From assembly GCF_023746555.1 (NCBI RefSeq), contig NZ_CP098755.1:5357001-5421000 (forward strand): 64,000 nucleotides of DNA. Reading direction: 5' to 3'. Shown here in pieces: positions 55,819 to 64,000 of this stretch. The number at the start of each line of letters is the position of its first letter. Positions within the stretch are counted from its first letter, which is position 1. The stretch is from Brevibacillus ruminantium (GTDB lineage Bacteria; Bacillota; Bacilli; Brevibacillales; Brevibacillaceae). The translations under genes were made by a program, and so were the position numbers. The notes beneath the pieces are model-generated. The model made no database searches. It had not been told where the DNA came from and was given only the letters and a program-made list of their open reading frames with translations.

Positions 55819-56589
55819 ATGAGTACGGAAAAAAAGCTTGCTGTCATAACAGGAGCAGCGCAAGGACTTGGCTATGCCATTGCTGAGGAGCTGGCCAGCT
55901 CCGGTCATCACGTTGTTCTCCTGGACCGCAATGAAAAACAGCTTCAGACAGCCGTCGAAACACTCCGCTCTGCCGGGTATGACGCATCGGGAAAACCAAT
56001 TGACCTGTCGCAAACCGATGAGATTCCTGCGGTACTGACACAGATTCACGAAGAATGCGGAAGCATCCACGTCCTGGTCAATAACGCTGGCGTCAATGTA
56101 GTCAAACCGATGAACCAGGTGACCAGCGCTGAATGGGATTTCGTGATGGATATCAACCTGAAGGCGGTCTTCTTCATGACCCAGGCTGCTGCTCCCTTCT
56201 TGTCCGATGGTGCTTCGATTGTCAATATTTCGTCTGTCGCTGCAAACAGTCCGCGACCGCTTTCGGTGGCGTACGCTGCTTCCAAGGCGGGAGTTTTGAG
56301 CCTGACCAAGACCGCTTCCATTGTTCTGGCCCCTCGCGGCATTCGTGTAAACGCCGTCTGCCCTGGCGCGATGGAGACCGAATTACTGGCCAAAATGGCA
56401 GAAGATATGAGCGAGCTTTCCGGTCAGAGCGCTTCCCGCTCGTTGCAAAATTACATTGGCGACATTCCGCTTGGACGAGTCAGTGCTCCTGGCGACGTAG
56501 CCAAAACCGTTGCATTTCTGGCATCCGATATGGCAAACTACATCACTGGCCAATCGCTGAATGTATGTGGTGGGTGGACTGTGAAGTAA
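55819..56589 (+). CDS. Short-chain dehydrogenase/reductase
   Basis: 256 residues. NAD(P)-binding motif TGAAQGLGYAIAEEL, structural NNAG, catalytic Ser and YxxxK in VNISSVAANSPRPLSVAYAA SKAG, and a FabG-like end ANYITGQSLNVCGGWTVK. Probably a 3-oxoacyl or sugar-alcohol oxidoreductase; the substrate cannot be fixed. Located 16 bp before a BASS transporter, so the two may act on the same compound. Confidence 0.88.
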   Translation: MSTEKKLAVITGAAQGLGYAIAEELASSGHHVVLLDRNEKQLQTAVETLRSAGYDASGKPIDLSQTDEIPAVLTQIHEECGSIHVLVNNAGVNVVKPMNQVTSAEWDFVMDINLKAVFFMTQAAAPFLSDGASIVNISSVAANSPRPLSVAYAASKAGVLSLTKTASIVLAPRGIRVNAVCPGAMETELLAKMAEDMSELSGQSASRSLQNYIGDIPLGRVSAPGDVAKTVAFLASDMANYITGQSLNVCGGWTVK

Positions 56590-56605
56590 CCAGGAGGATT
56601 CCCAT

Positions 56606-57580
56606 ATGTTTCGCATTTTGCAAGAAATTGTCACAAAATTCTTGCCATTATGGATTATCTGTAGTGCGCTGCTCGCCTATCACTACCCGGAGCATTTTCT
56701 CTTTTTGAAAAATTGGACGGCACCATCGCTTGCCTTTATCCTCTTCAACATGGGTCTGACCCTGTCGCGCGAAAGCCTGAAGCGCGTGATCAAACATCCC
56801 AAAAACGCGATACTCGGGGTAGCGGGCAAGTGGACCGTTACCCTCTCCATCTCTATTTTGCTTGCTTATCTGTTCTTTCGCAATCAGCCTGAGCTGATGA
56901 CCGGAACCATTCTTGCCGGAGCTGTACCGAGCGGCACATCGGCCAACCTCTACACGTTTATGGCGGGAGGGACGCTGGCACTCAGCATTATGATGTCGAC
57001 CATCGACACCCTGGTCGGTCCGATATTGACACCGCTGATCATGAAAGGAACGGTAGGTACGGTCGTCCCTGTTTCTTTCCTGCCGCTGTTTTTGCAGATG
57101 GTCTACGTCGTTCTGCTGCCGATTCTCGCGGGCCTTCTGGTGCAGTGGAAATGGGAGTCTAAGCTCGGCGGGGTGAAAAAGGTGATTCCGATGCTCTCCG
57201 CTGCTGCGCTGATCATCATTGACTTCGCTGTCGTGTCGGGGGCGCAAAAGATGCTGGAGGACAATCTGAGCTTGCTCCCTTGGCTGTTTCTCTGCGTGTT
57301 TTTGCAGGTGACGATCCCGATGGTGCTGGGCTATTTCTTTGGAGCGGGCTTTCGGATGCCGGAAGCCGACCGGCGATCCGTCGTCTATGAGTTCGGGATT
57401 TGCAACACGGCCTTGGCCGCGCTTCTCGCCATGGAGCACATCAGTCCCGTAGCGGCTGTCCCGGCTGTAGCCAATATGATCACAAACACCTCGCTGGGCG
57501 CATTGATTGCGATCCTGTGGGAGCCGGCACGAACGAAATGGCTGCAATACAGGATGAAATCCTCCCTCAATCAGAGTTAA
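56606..57580 (+). CDS. Bile acid:sodium symporter (BASS)-family transporter
   Basis: 324 residues, nine to ten membrane segments. Typical sodium-coupled BASS features: FILFNMGLTLSRESLKRVIK, GAVPSGTSANLYTFMAGG and EFGICNTALAALLAM. Bacterial members import keto acids, pantoate or bile acids. Likely in an operon with the SDR; substrate unknown. Confidence 0.82.
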   Translation: MFRILQEIVTKFLPLWIICSALLAYHYPEHFLFLKNWTAPSLAFILFNMGLTLSRESLKRVIKHPKNAILGVAGKWTVTLSISILLAYLFFRNQPELMTGTILAGAVPSGTSANLYTFMAGGTLALSIMMSTIDTLVGPILTPLIMKGTVGTVVPVSFLPLFLQMVYVVLLPILAGLLVQWKWESKLGGVKKVIPMLSAAALIIIDFAVVSGAQKMLEDNLSLLPWLFLCVFLQVTIPMVLGYFFGAGFRMPEADRRSVVYEFGICNTALAALLAMEHISPVAAVPAVANMITNTSLGALIAILWEPARTKWLQYRMKSSLNQS

Positions 57581-57640
57581 ATTTGCTAATGAACACACGC
57601 ATCGAGGAAAAGAGCACAAGTAACTGCGATCAGGAACATG

Positions 57641-57690
57641 AAAAAAGAAGGCTCCTTGTCACTAGGACGCAGGAGCCTTCTTTGTTGTTA
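57641..57690. terminator. Bidirectional terminator
   Basis: AAGAAGGCTCCT (57645-57656) and AGGAGCCTTCTT (57671-57682) between the converging BASS and lpd genes; T-rich on the right flank. Confidence 0.85.
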
Positions 57691-57709
57691 CGTTCTGTTT
57701 CATGCCACG

Positions 57710-59080
57710 TTATGGCAGATGAATGGCTTGGCCTTTGATGGCAAGAGCCGCTTCCTGGATTCCTTCCGCGATAGTCGGATGCGGGTAGACTGTCTTTATA
57801 ATCTCATCGATCGTCGCTTCCAGCGTAAGGCCCAGGGAGGCCTCGGAAATCATCTCGGTGGCGTGAGGAGCCAGCAGATGAATCCCCAGCAATCTGCCGT
57901 ATTTTTTATCGGCAATCACCTTGAGAAAACCGGTCGTCTCTCCGCTGACCAATGCCTTGCCGCTTGCCATGAGGGGAAAGATGCCCTCCTCGATGTCAAA
58001 GCCTCTGTTCCGCGCTTCTTCACTTGTCAGACCGACCATTGCCGCTTCCGGATGCGAGTAGATGCCCTGCGGTACCAAATCGTAGTTGAGCGGCTCTACA
58101 GCCAGGCCCAACGCGTGCTCGGCGGCAATCTTGCCCTCTGCCATTGCCACATGGGCCAGCATAATCGGGCTAGCGCAATCGCCGATGGCGTAAATCCCCG
58201 GCTGATTGGTCTGTTGATAGGCATTAACTTTTACCTTCCCGCGCACAACCTCTACTCCGGCGCGCTCCAGCTGAAGCGGCTCCAGTACCGCTGCCCGCCC
58301 TACGGCCACCAGTACCAGATCAGCCTCGACCGATTCCCCGCCCGACAAGGACAGCTCCAGGCTGCCCCCGCCTTTTTCGAGGATCTTCTCCAGCTTTTTG
58401 CCGAGGGAAAAGACGACCTTTTGTTTTTCCAAATGATCCTTTAGCTGTTGAGAGATTTGTGTGTCCATGTTGGGCAGGATTCTGTCTGCCGCTTCGATCA
58501 CATGGACGGATACTCCCAATTCCGAGCAGACCGTCGCCAGTTCCACGCCGATGACGCCGCCGCCGATAATCGCCAGTCGCTTTGGCAATGACTGGATGGA
58601 GAGCAGTTCATCGCTTGTCACTACGCCGGGAAGGTTCATTCCCTCAATTGGAGGGAGAGAGGGCCGGCTTCCCGTTGCCAGAATGATGGCGTCTGCTTGC
58701 AGCGAGAGCGCCTCTTCCCCCGCAACCGTCACTGTTTTTCCTCCGGCCAGCGAGGCGGTTCCCTTGATCACTTTGATTTTTCCGGCTCGCAGCAAGCCCT
58801 GCACGCCTTTTCGCAGTTGTGAAACCGCCAGCTCTTTTCGCTTGAGAATAGAGCTCCAGGGTACTTCGCGAGCAGTAGCCTCAGGGTACCACTGCCTGCT
58901 TTTGGCCCACACCTGGGAGGATTCCAGCAAGCTCTTGGTTGGGATGCAGCCCACGTTCAGACAAGTGCCGCCCAGCTCGCCCTTTTCAATCAGCGTCACC
59001 TCTGCGCCCAGTTGGCTCGCCCGCAAAGCAGCCGTGTAACCGCCCGGACCGCCGCCAATCACGATCAGTCGTTTTTTCAT
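57710..59080 (-). CDS. acoL: Dihydrolipoyl dehydrogenase (E3), acetoin-dehydrogenase type
   Basis: Reoxidises dihydrolipoyl groups of the E2 with NAD+ and FAD. 456 residues. FAD-binding VIGGGPGGYTAALRASQLG, redox disulfide GGTCLNVGCIPTKSLL, NAD motif LAIIGGGVIGVELATVCSEL and the C-terminal dimerisation part with YPHPTIAEGIQEAAL. The stop is 2 bp from the E2 start. Could be shared with other 2-oxoacid complexes. Confidence 0.9.
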   Translation of the reverse strand: MKKRLIVIGGGPGGYTAALRASQLGAEVTLIEKGELGGTCLNVGCIPTKSLLESSQVWAKSRQWYPEATAREVPWSSILKRKELAVSQLRKGVQGLLRAGKIKVIKGTASLAGGKTVTVAGEEALSLQADAIILATGSRPSLPPIEGMNLPGVVTSDELLSIQSLPKRLAIIGGGVIGVELATVCSELGVSVHVIEAADRILPNMDTQISQQLKDHLEKQKVVFSLGKKLEKILEKGGGSLELSLSGGESVEADLVLVAVGRAAVLEPLQLERAGVEVVRGKVKVNAYQQTNQPGIYAIGDCASPIMLAHVAMAEGKIAAEHALGLAVEPLNYDLVPQGIYSHPEAAMVGLTSEEARNRGFDIEEGIFPLMASGKALVSGETTGFLKVIADKKYGRLLGIHLLAPHATEMISEASLGLTLEATIDEIIKTVYPHPTIAEGIQEAALAIKGQAIHLP

Positions 59081-59081
59081 C

Positions 59082-60455
59082 TCACTGTCTCCCCTTTAGC
59101 AGCAGGCGAAGCGGCTCCTGGATATAGGCATCGACGGTCTGGAGGAATTTCGCCGCCTCCGCTCCGTCCAATGCGCGGTGATCGAAGGAGAGGGACAAGG
59201 TCATCATCGAACGGCGGGCAATCTCTTCACCGATAAAGACAGGCTTGTCGACAACCCGGCCGACACCGAGAATGCCTGTTTCCGGCGGATTGATAATCGG
59301 TGTGAAACCATCTATCCCCATCATGCCGAGATTGCTGATCGTAAACGTGCCGCCGCGCATCTCATCGACGCTGAGACGCTGCTCTTTGGCCCGCAGAGAG
59401 AGGTCCTTCAATGCTTCTGCGATTTCGCCCAGGTCTTTTTTGCATGCGTGCGGGATCACTGGCACCAGCAAGCCATCATTCACGGAGACAGCGACGCCGA
59501 TATGAACATCCCGATGTGTCGTGATCTCTTTATTTTGACACCAGGCATTCAGGCTGGGGTGTTTTTGCAGGGCAGCCGCGACGATCTTGATCAGGAAATG
59601 GGTGAGCGTCAGCTTGACTCCGCCCTCCGCCAAATCGCCGGAGAGAACCGCCTGCGCCTCTTGCAGTCGTGTTACATCTACCTCTCTGGTAATCGTCACA
59701 TGCGGAATTTGCTGCCAGCTTTGGGTCATCCGCTCTGCGATAACCTTCCGGGCTCCGGCCATTGGTTTGGTGACCGATTCGGCAGCCTCGTACTGTACGC
59801 CCTGTACGCTCGCACACGCTGTTTTCATTTGGGCAGCAATCACATCGGGCAGCATGATCCGTCCGCGCTGCTCGATTTGCTCCCACTCTACCCCGTTCTC
59901 TTCCGCGTACTTCTTCGCGGTTGGTGAGATCGCCGGCTGCTTGGCCCTGTTCTCTTCGACATCGCGAGCGACTACGATCCCGCCCGGCCCCGATGCGGCG
60001 AGGCTGTCCATTGCGATTCCCCGCTCACGTCCAAGCTTTCTGGCCAATGGCGTCGCTTTTCGAAAGCCGCCCGGCAAGACGTCTGCTTCACTGTCTGTCT
60101 CTGCCGAACTCGTCCCGGATGTCCCTGCCTGCTGCGTTTCTTCTATCCCGCTTGTCTCTGCTGGACGTTCCATACCTGATTCCTCTCCGCCGCCCAACAG
60201 CTCGCTGATATCCTCCGTCTCGCCTGCGATAACCGCCAGCGATTCCCCGACCTTGGCCGACGTGCCGGCTGGCGTGAACACATGCCGGAGAACACCGCTC
60301 CCGGGTGCTGTCACTTCGTTGGTGATTTTATCTGTCTCCACCTCAAACAGCACTTCTCCACTCTCTACCTGTTCCCCTACGGCTTTGAACCAGACAGAGA
60401 CGGTCCCCTCGGTCATCGTCAGGCCGAATTTTGGCATGGTGATTACGAATGCCAT
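59082..60455 (-). CDS. acoC: Dihydrolipoamide acyltransferase (E2), one lipoyl domain
   Basis: 457 residues. One N-terminal lipoyl domain (about 1-78; lysine in FEVETDKITNEVTAP), an Ala/Glu/Thr-rich linker, an E3-binding domain (about 138-175; ATPLARKLGRERGIAMDSLA), and a catalytic domain with ending SFDHRALDGAEAAKFLQTV. ATG 60455 has AGGAGG upstream; the longer frame is rejected. The lysine is a likely target of the ligase at 44506. Confidence 0.88.
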   Translation of the reverse strand: MAFVITMPKFGLTMTEGTVSVWFKAVGEQVESGEVLFEVETDKITNEVTAPGSGVLRHVFTPAGTSAKVGESLAVIAGETEDISELLGGGEESGMERPAETSGIEETQQAGTSGTSSAETDSEADVLPGGFRKATPLARKLGRERGIAMDSLAASGPGGIVVARDVEENRAKQPAISPTAKKYAEENGVEWEQIEQRGRIMLPDVIAAQMKTACASVQGVQYEAAESVTKPMAGARKVIAERMTQSWQQIPHVTITREVDVTRLQEAQAVLSGDLAEGGVKLTLTHFLIKIVAAALQKHPSLNAWCQNKEITTHRDVHIGVAVSVNDGLLVPVIPHACKKDLGEIAEALKDLSLRAKEQRLSVDEMRGGTFTISNLGMMGIDGFTPIINPPETGILGVGRVVDKPVFIGEEIARRSMMTLSLSFDHRALDGAEAAKFLQTVDAYIQEPLRLLLKGRQ

Positions 60456-60486
60456 GTTTTCTCCTCCTTTCTCTTTCAAAAGTGGC

Positions 60487-61464
60487 CTACCAGCGGGCTT
60501 TCAAGACGGCATTGACGATCCACTCCACTTGAGGGATCACCCGTTGCTCCAGCGGTGGGCTGAACGGCACCGGGGTAAATTCCGCACCTACCCGGATAAT
60601 CGGCGCATCCAGATACTCCAGGATGTTTTCGCTGACGGAAGCGGCGATTTCTCCGCCGACACCGCCTGTTTTCACTGCTTCATGGGCGACCACCAGCCGA
60701 TGGGTCTTTTTCACCGAGCCGTAAATCGTCTCCATATCCATTGGTACGATTGTACGCAGGTCGATCACCTCAGCGTCGATGCCATGCTCGCTGTGAAGTA
60801 TCTCCGCTGCCTCCAGACACTTGCCCAGCATCGCCGAATAGGAGACGATCGTGACGTCTTTTCCTTCTCTCACAACTGCCGCTTTTCCGATCGGGGTCAG
60901 GTAGTCACCATCGGGAACAGGTCCTCTTTTGCTGAACAAATCCTTGTGCTCAAAGTAAATGACCGGGTTCTGGTCGCGGATGGCCGCTTTCAGCAAGCCT
61001 TTGGCATCAGCGGGATTGGACGGAATCACGACCTTCAGGCCAGGGATGTGCAGGAACCAGGCTTCCAGTGATTGCGAGTGCTGGGCCGCAGCCGAGCGGG
61101 TGACACCGTCAGGAGCGCGCAGGACCAGCGGCACGGTAGCCTGACCGCCAAACATGTAGCGAATCTTGGCCATCTGGTTGAGCACCTCGTCCATGGTCAC
61201 ACCGATGAAGTCCGCAAAGTGCATGTCGATGACCGGTACCGCTCCGGCGAGTGCAGCGCCTACACCTGCACCCACCAGGGCTGTTTCCGAAATCGGGGTG
61301 TCGCGCACGCGTTCCAGGCCAAATTCTTTGGGCAGTCCTTTGAACTGTCCGAAGATTCCGCCTTGGCTGGCGATGTCTTCTCCCATGATAAAGACGCGTT
61401 CATCACGGCGCATCTCTTCCTGCATGGCTTCCAGAGTGGCTTGAGAAAAGGTGATATTACGCAT
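60487..61464 (-). CDS. acoB: Acetoin/2-oxoacid dehydrogenase E1 beta subunit
   Basis: 325 residues, a transketolase-type pyrimidine-binding domain (RVFIMGEDIASQGGIFGQFK; IDMHFADFIGVTMDEVLNQM) and the C-terminal domain (IDLRTIVPMDMETIYGSVKK; VAHEAVKTGGVGGEIAASV). Overlaps the alpha-subunit gene by 8 bases. Forms an alpha2beta2 E1 that decarboxylates the substrate with thiamine diphosphate. Confidence 0.9.
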   Translation of the reverse strand: MRNITFSQATLEAMQEEMRRDERVFIMGEDIASQGGIFGQFKGLPKEFGLERVRDTPISETALVGAGVGAALAGAVPVIDMHFADFIGVTMDEVLNQMAKIRYMFGGQATVPLVLRAPDGVTRSAAAQHSQSLEAWFLHIPGLKVVIPSNPADAKGLLKAAIRDQNPVIYFEHKDLFSKRGPVPDGDYLTPIGKAAVVREGKDVTIVSYSAMLGKCLEAAEILHSEHGIDAEVIDLRTIVPMDMETIYGSVKKTHRLVVAHEAVKTGGVGGEIAASVSENILEYLDAPIIRVGAEFTPVPFSPPLEQRVIPQVEWIVNAVLKARW

Positions 61465-62449
61465 GAGTCTCTTCCTCCTCTACATAGACATCATCGAATG
61501 CTTCTTCCAGATCGGGATACGGACTTTCCTCGGCAAAACGGACTGCGCCTTCGATCTCGCTGGCAACCCGCTGCTCAATCGCTTTGAGCTGCTCTTCACT
61601 GAGGAGCTCGTCGCGAAGCACACGCTCCAGGAACTTTTTGATCGGATCGTTGCTCTCCAACTGGTTCATGACTTCTTCCCGCGTGCGGTACTGTTCCGGG
61701 TCTCCGACGAAGTGGCCTTTGATCCGGTAGGTTTTGCATTCGATCAGGGTAGGACCCTCGCCGCGTCTGGCCCGCTCCACGGCCTCAACCGCCGCTTCGT
61801 AGACTGCAAACACATCGTTTCCGTCCACCATCGCACTTGGCATGGCATACGATGTCGCACGAATCGAGATATCCGTAACCGCCGTCGCTTCGTGGAGCGG
61901 CGTCGTCGATGCCCACTGATTGTTTTCACAGACAAAAACGACAGGCAGCTTCCAGACCGAAGCCATGTTCAGCCCCTCGTGGAAAGTGCCGCGATTGCTC
62001 GCTCCGTCCCCAAAGAAACAGACAGCGACTTCGGAGCTTTTCCGGAGTTGAACAGCAAGCGCTGCTCCCACAGCCAGGTTAAAGCCGCCGCCCACAACAC
62101 CGTTTGCCCCCAGCATGCCAATCGAGAAATCGGCTATATGCATCGAACCGCCCTTGCCTTTGCAATAACCGGTTTTACGTCCGTACAGCTCCGCCATGCA
62201 GCGGTTTACATCGGCACCTTTGGCCAGTGTGTGTCCGTGACCGCGATGTGTGCTGGTAATGTAGTCTGTTCGGTTCAGCGCGGAGCAAACGCCCACTCCC
62301 GTCGCTTCCTCGCCGATATACAAATGGACAAACCCAGGAATGTCCCCCGCCAAAAACTTCTCATTGATTGCCTCTTCAAAGCGTCGAATCAGCAGCATCT
62401 TGTAATACCAATCTTGTAAGAGGTCAACAGGTATTGCGTTTTTTCCCAC
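61457..62449 (-). CDS. acoA: Acetoin/2-oxoacid dehydrogenase E1 alpha subunit
   Basis: 330 residues. ThDP motif GDGASNRGTFHEGLN..NN and AELYGRKTGYCKGKGGSMHI, typical of AcoA-type E1 alpha; MLGANGVVGGGFNLAVG is close to Bacillus AcoA. GTG at 62449 is preferred to 62458 because AAGGGG lies 8 bases upstream. That SD lies inside a hairpin arm (62455-62505). Acetoin is favoured over pyruvate or branched-chain substrates by resemblance to AcoA; this is not proven. Confidence 0.82.
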   Translation of the reverse strand: MGKNAIPVDLLQDWYYKMLLIRRFEEAINEKFLAGDIPGFVHLYIGEEATGVGVCSALNRTDYITSTHRGHGHTLAKGADVNRCMAELYGRKTGYCKGKGGSMHIADFSIGMLGANGVVGGGFNLAVGAALAVQLRKSSEVAVCFFGDGASNRGTFHEGLNMASVWKLPVVFVCENNQWASTTPLHEATAVTDISIRATSYAMPSAMVDGNDVFAVYEAAVEAVERARRGEGPTLIECKTYRIKGHFVGDPEQYRTREEVMNQLESNDPIKKFLERVLRDELLSEEQLKAIEQRVASEIEGAVRFAEESPYPDLEEAFDDVYVEEEETHA

Positions 62450-62454
62450 AAAAA

Positions 62455-62505
62455 ACACCCCTTATGGTAGAATAGAAGATTTACTATCTTCAGCATAAGG
62501 GGTGT
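62455..62505 (-). promoter_or_regulatory. Hairpin burying the acoA Shine-Dalgarno sequence
   Basis: 12-bp arms ACACCCCTTATG and CATAAGGGGTGT, with an inner GAAGAT..ATCTTC stem. On the leftward RNA the 3' arm contains AAGGGG, followed by TTTTT and the acoA GTG. Could be a terminator of the MocR-type gene, an operator, or a translational switch. Confidence 0.6.
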
Positions 62506-62541
62506 GCAAGCGTTTTCATATAACCATTCATATGATTGGTC

Positions 62542-63999
62542 TTAATGATATTCGGAAATGGTATCACGGATCATGTGAAACCCTTTTTTTACCAATTCAA
62601 TCGAAGGCTGGGTAAATGCCATCCGCAGATAATTTTCCCCCAATCCCACTCCGCTCGTCCAATTTCCCGGAACAAACGACACGCCTTTTTGCAGAGCAAA
62701 TTGCAGCATCCTTTCCGCGCGAATCGAGCTGGGGATTTTACACCAGAGAAACACGCCGCCCTCCGGCATTTTACAGCGTATCTCCGGCATCTCTTTGAGA
62801 ATGTCCTGAATCAGTTCCAAACGGGCCGCATACGCCTGCCGCAGCTTTGCCGTATGGGTCAACAAGCGCCCCTCGGTGAGAAAAGCGTGGACCGCGATCT
62901 GGGTCAGATTGTTACTGTGCAGGTCAATCCGCTGCTTGATCTTGGACAAGCTGGAGATAATCCCTTCCGGGGCTACCAGCAGCGCCACGCGCAGGCCCGG
63001 ATAGAGGTATTTGGAAAACGATTGCAGGTAGATGACATAATCGTCGCGATCCAGCGCCTTCAGCGGGGGCACCGGCTTTTTGCCGAAGTAGAGCAGGCTG
63101 AACGGATCGTCTTCAATGATCGGCACCCTGTATTTTTTGGCCAGGGCCAGCAAATCCTTTCTCCGCTGCAAGGACATGGTCACACCGGTCGGGTTGTGAA
63201 ACGTCGGATTGACATAGATAAATTTAACCGGAAATTGCATTAACAAATTCTCCAGGCTGTCGATGCGTATCCCTTCCTCATCCAGCGTAATCCGCAAGAT
63301 CTTGGCACCGGTCGCGGAAAACGCATCCGAGGCAGCAAGAAAGCCCGGGTCTTCCATGATGACATAGTCACCTGGAGCGAGAAACAGGCGGCTGATCAGA
63401 TCAAGCCCCTGCATCGCTCCCGAGACGATCATGATTTCTTGGGGATCTGCCTCGATCTCACTCTCCAGCAGCCACTCTCTGGCATCCATCCGCAGCGGCT
63501 CATAGCCTTGCGTGGGAGCGGGCAATTGAAGCAGGATCGGATTTTTCCGCAAATGCTCGGCGAAGCATTGACTCAGTTCGATTCCGGGATGAATCTCGGG
63601 GGCTGTGCCCACACCGGCAAAGTTGATCAGCCGAGGGTCGCGGCCGAACCGCATGATTTCTTCCATGGCATGGTTGACATTGCCGGTCTGGTAGGCAAAA
63701 CTGGTCTGCCAGGTTACGACCTGTTCCGTTCGTTCGATCCGCGGACCGCGCATGATGAAGGTGCCGCTGCCCTGCTGACTGCGGACGACCCCTCTCGCTT
63801 TCATCTCTTCATTGGCAAGCGTAATTGTCATCCGGCTAACCTTCAGCAGCTCAGCCATCCTTCTTTCAGAGGGCAGCCGAGTCCCGGGTTTTAACTTCCC
63901 TTCGTGTACCAGTTGCTCTATCTGCTGCGAGATTTGCTTGTATAATGGTACCTTCTCGGCTGCATCCAGAACAATTTGATCCCAATGGGTCGATGACAA
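62542..63999 (-). CDS. MocR-type GntR/aminotransferase transcriptional regulator (5' end near window edge)
   Basis: At least 485 residues; a TTG at 63999 is the first in-frame start seen, but the true start may lie outside the window. N-terminal GntR HTH (about 15-85: VPLYKQISQQIEQLVHEGK, LPSERRMAELLKVSRMTITL, VRSQQGSGTFIM) and a class I aminotransferase domain (PLP lysine in YLQSFSKYLYPGLRV). MocR proteins bind PLP-linked ligands and act as repressors or activators. Its position just upstream of the aco operon makes it the likely regulator there. Confidence 0.87.
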   Translation of the reverse strand: MSSTHWDQIVLDAAEKVPLYKQISQQIEQLVHEGKLKPGTRLPSERRMAELLKVSRMTITLANEEMKARGVVRSQQGSGTFIMRGPRIERTEQVVTWQTSFAYQTGNVNHAMEEIMRFGRDPRLINFAGVGTAPEIHPGIELSQCFAEHLRKNPILLQLPAPTQGYEPLRMDAREWLLESEIEADPQEIMIVSGAMQGLDLISRLFLAPGDYVIMEDPGFLAASDAFSATGAKILRITLDEEGIRIDSLENLLMQFPVKFIYVNPTFHNPTGVTMSLQRRKDLLALAKKYRVPIIEDDPFSLLYFGKKPVPPLKALDRDDYVIYLQSFSKYLYPGLRVALLVAPEGIISSLSKIKQRIDLHSNNLTQIAVHAFLTEGRLLTHTAKLRQAYAARLELIQDILKEMPEIRCKMPEGGVFLWCKIPSSIRAERMLQFALQKGVSFVPGNWTSGVGLGENYLRMAFTQPSIELVKKGFHMIRDTISEYH

Positions 64000-64000
64000 A

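Noticed and set aside
1..64000. CRISPR array, tRNA, rRNA or prophage
   Set aside because: No regular spacer-repeat array, cloverleaf or rRNA signature, and no integrase or phage structural gene was noticed on reading.

Overview
The window looks like chromosome of a moderately GC-rich, low-complexity-tolerant member of the Bacillota, most like Brevibacillus or a near relative. The basis is an OpuA-type glycine betaine importer, an AcoABCL-type dehydrogenase, SD-rich starts (AGGAGG, many GTG and TTG starts), ECF sigma/anti-sigma pairs and a RecQ of Bacillus length. This placement is inference; no rRNA or tRNA gene is present to confirm it.

Layout. 1-8.3 kb: the tail of a histidine kinase gene, the opuA operon (ATPase, permease, binding lipoprotein) divergent from a GbsR-type regulator, an ECF sigma/anti-sigma pair, and a histidine kinase/response regulator pair. 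8.4-11.7 kb: a two-gene, ATGA-coupled operon for lysophospholipid re-acylation (Aas-like plus LplT-like). 12.1-29.5 kb: the most unusual region. A leftward seven-gene operon encodes a VWA lipid-facing protein, a 1130-residue tubulin-like GTPase, a coiled-coil protein, a second VWA membrane protein, an unknown protein, a zinc-ribbon GTPase with G1/G3/G4 motifs, and a GAP1-like membrane protein with a collagen-like Gly-X-Y tail. A rightward operon starts 200 bp away and encodes four small or membrane-anchored proteins (zinc ribbon, SH3b, SurA-N-like). Together they look like one envelope-associated, GTPase-centred system of unknown function.

29.6-45.5 kb: recQ, a MATE exporter, a chemotaxis receptor, then a six-gene leftward operon joining a spermidine/putrescine-type ABC importer with a nucleoside hydrolase and adenine deaminase (probable purine nucleoside uptake and salvage), then an MpsC-like gene, a WYL regulator, a DinB-like gene and lipoate ligase. 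45.6-47.3 kb: a repeat-rich island with two inverted 197-bp MITE-like elements flanking an IS200/IS605-like non-autonomous element. 47.4-56 kb: a CarD-like regulator, a second ECF sigma/anti-sigma pair paralogous to the first and sharing its promoter motif, an SsuABC-type importer, a second DinB-like gene and a large TPM-domain coiled-coil protein. 56-64 kb: an SDR, a BASS transporter and a leftward acetoin-dehydrogenase-type operon preceded by a MocR-type regulator, with a hairpin that buries the first gene's Shine-Dalgarno sequence.
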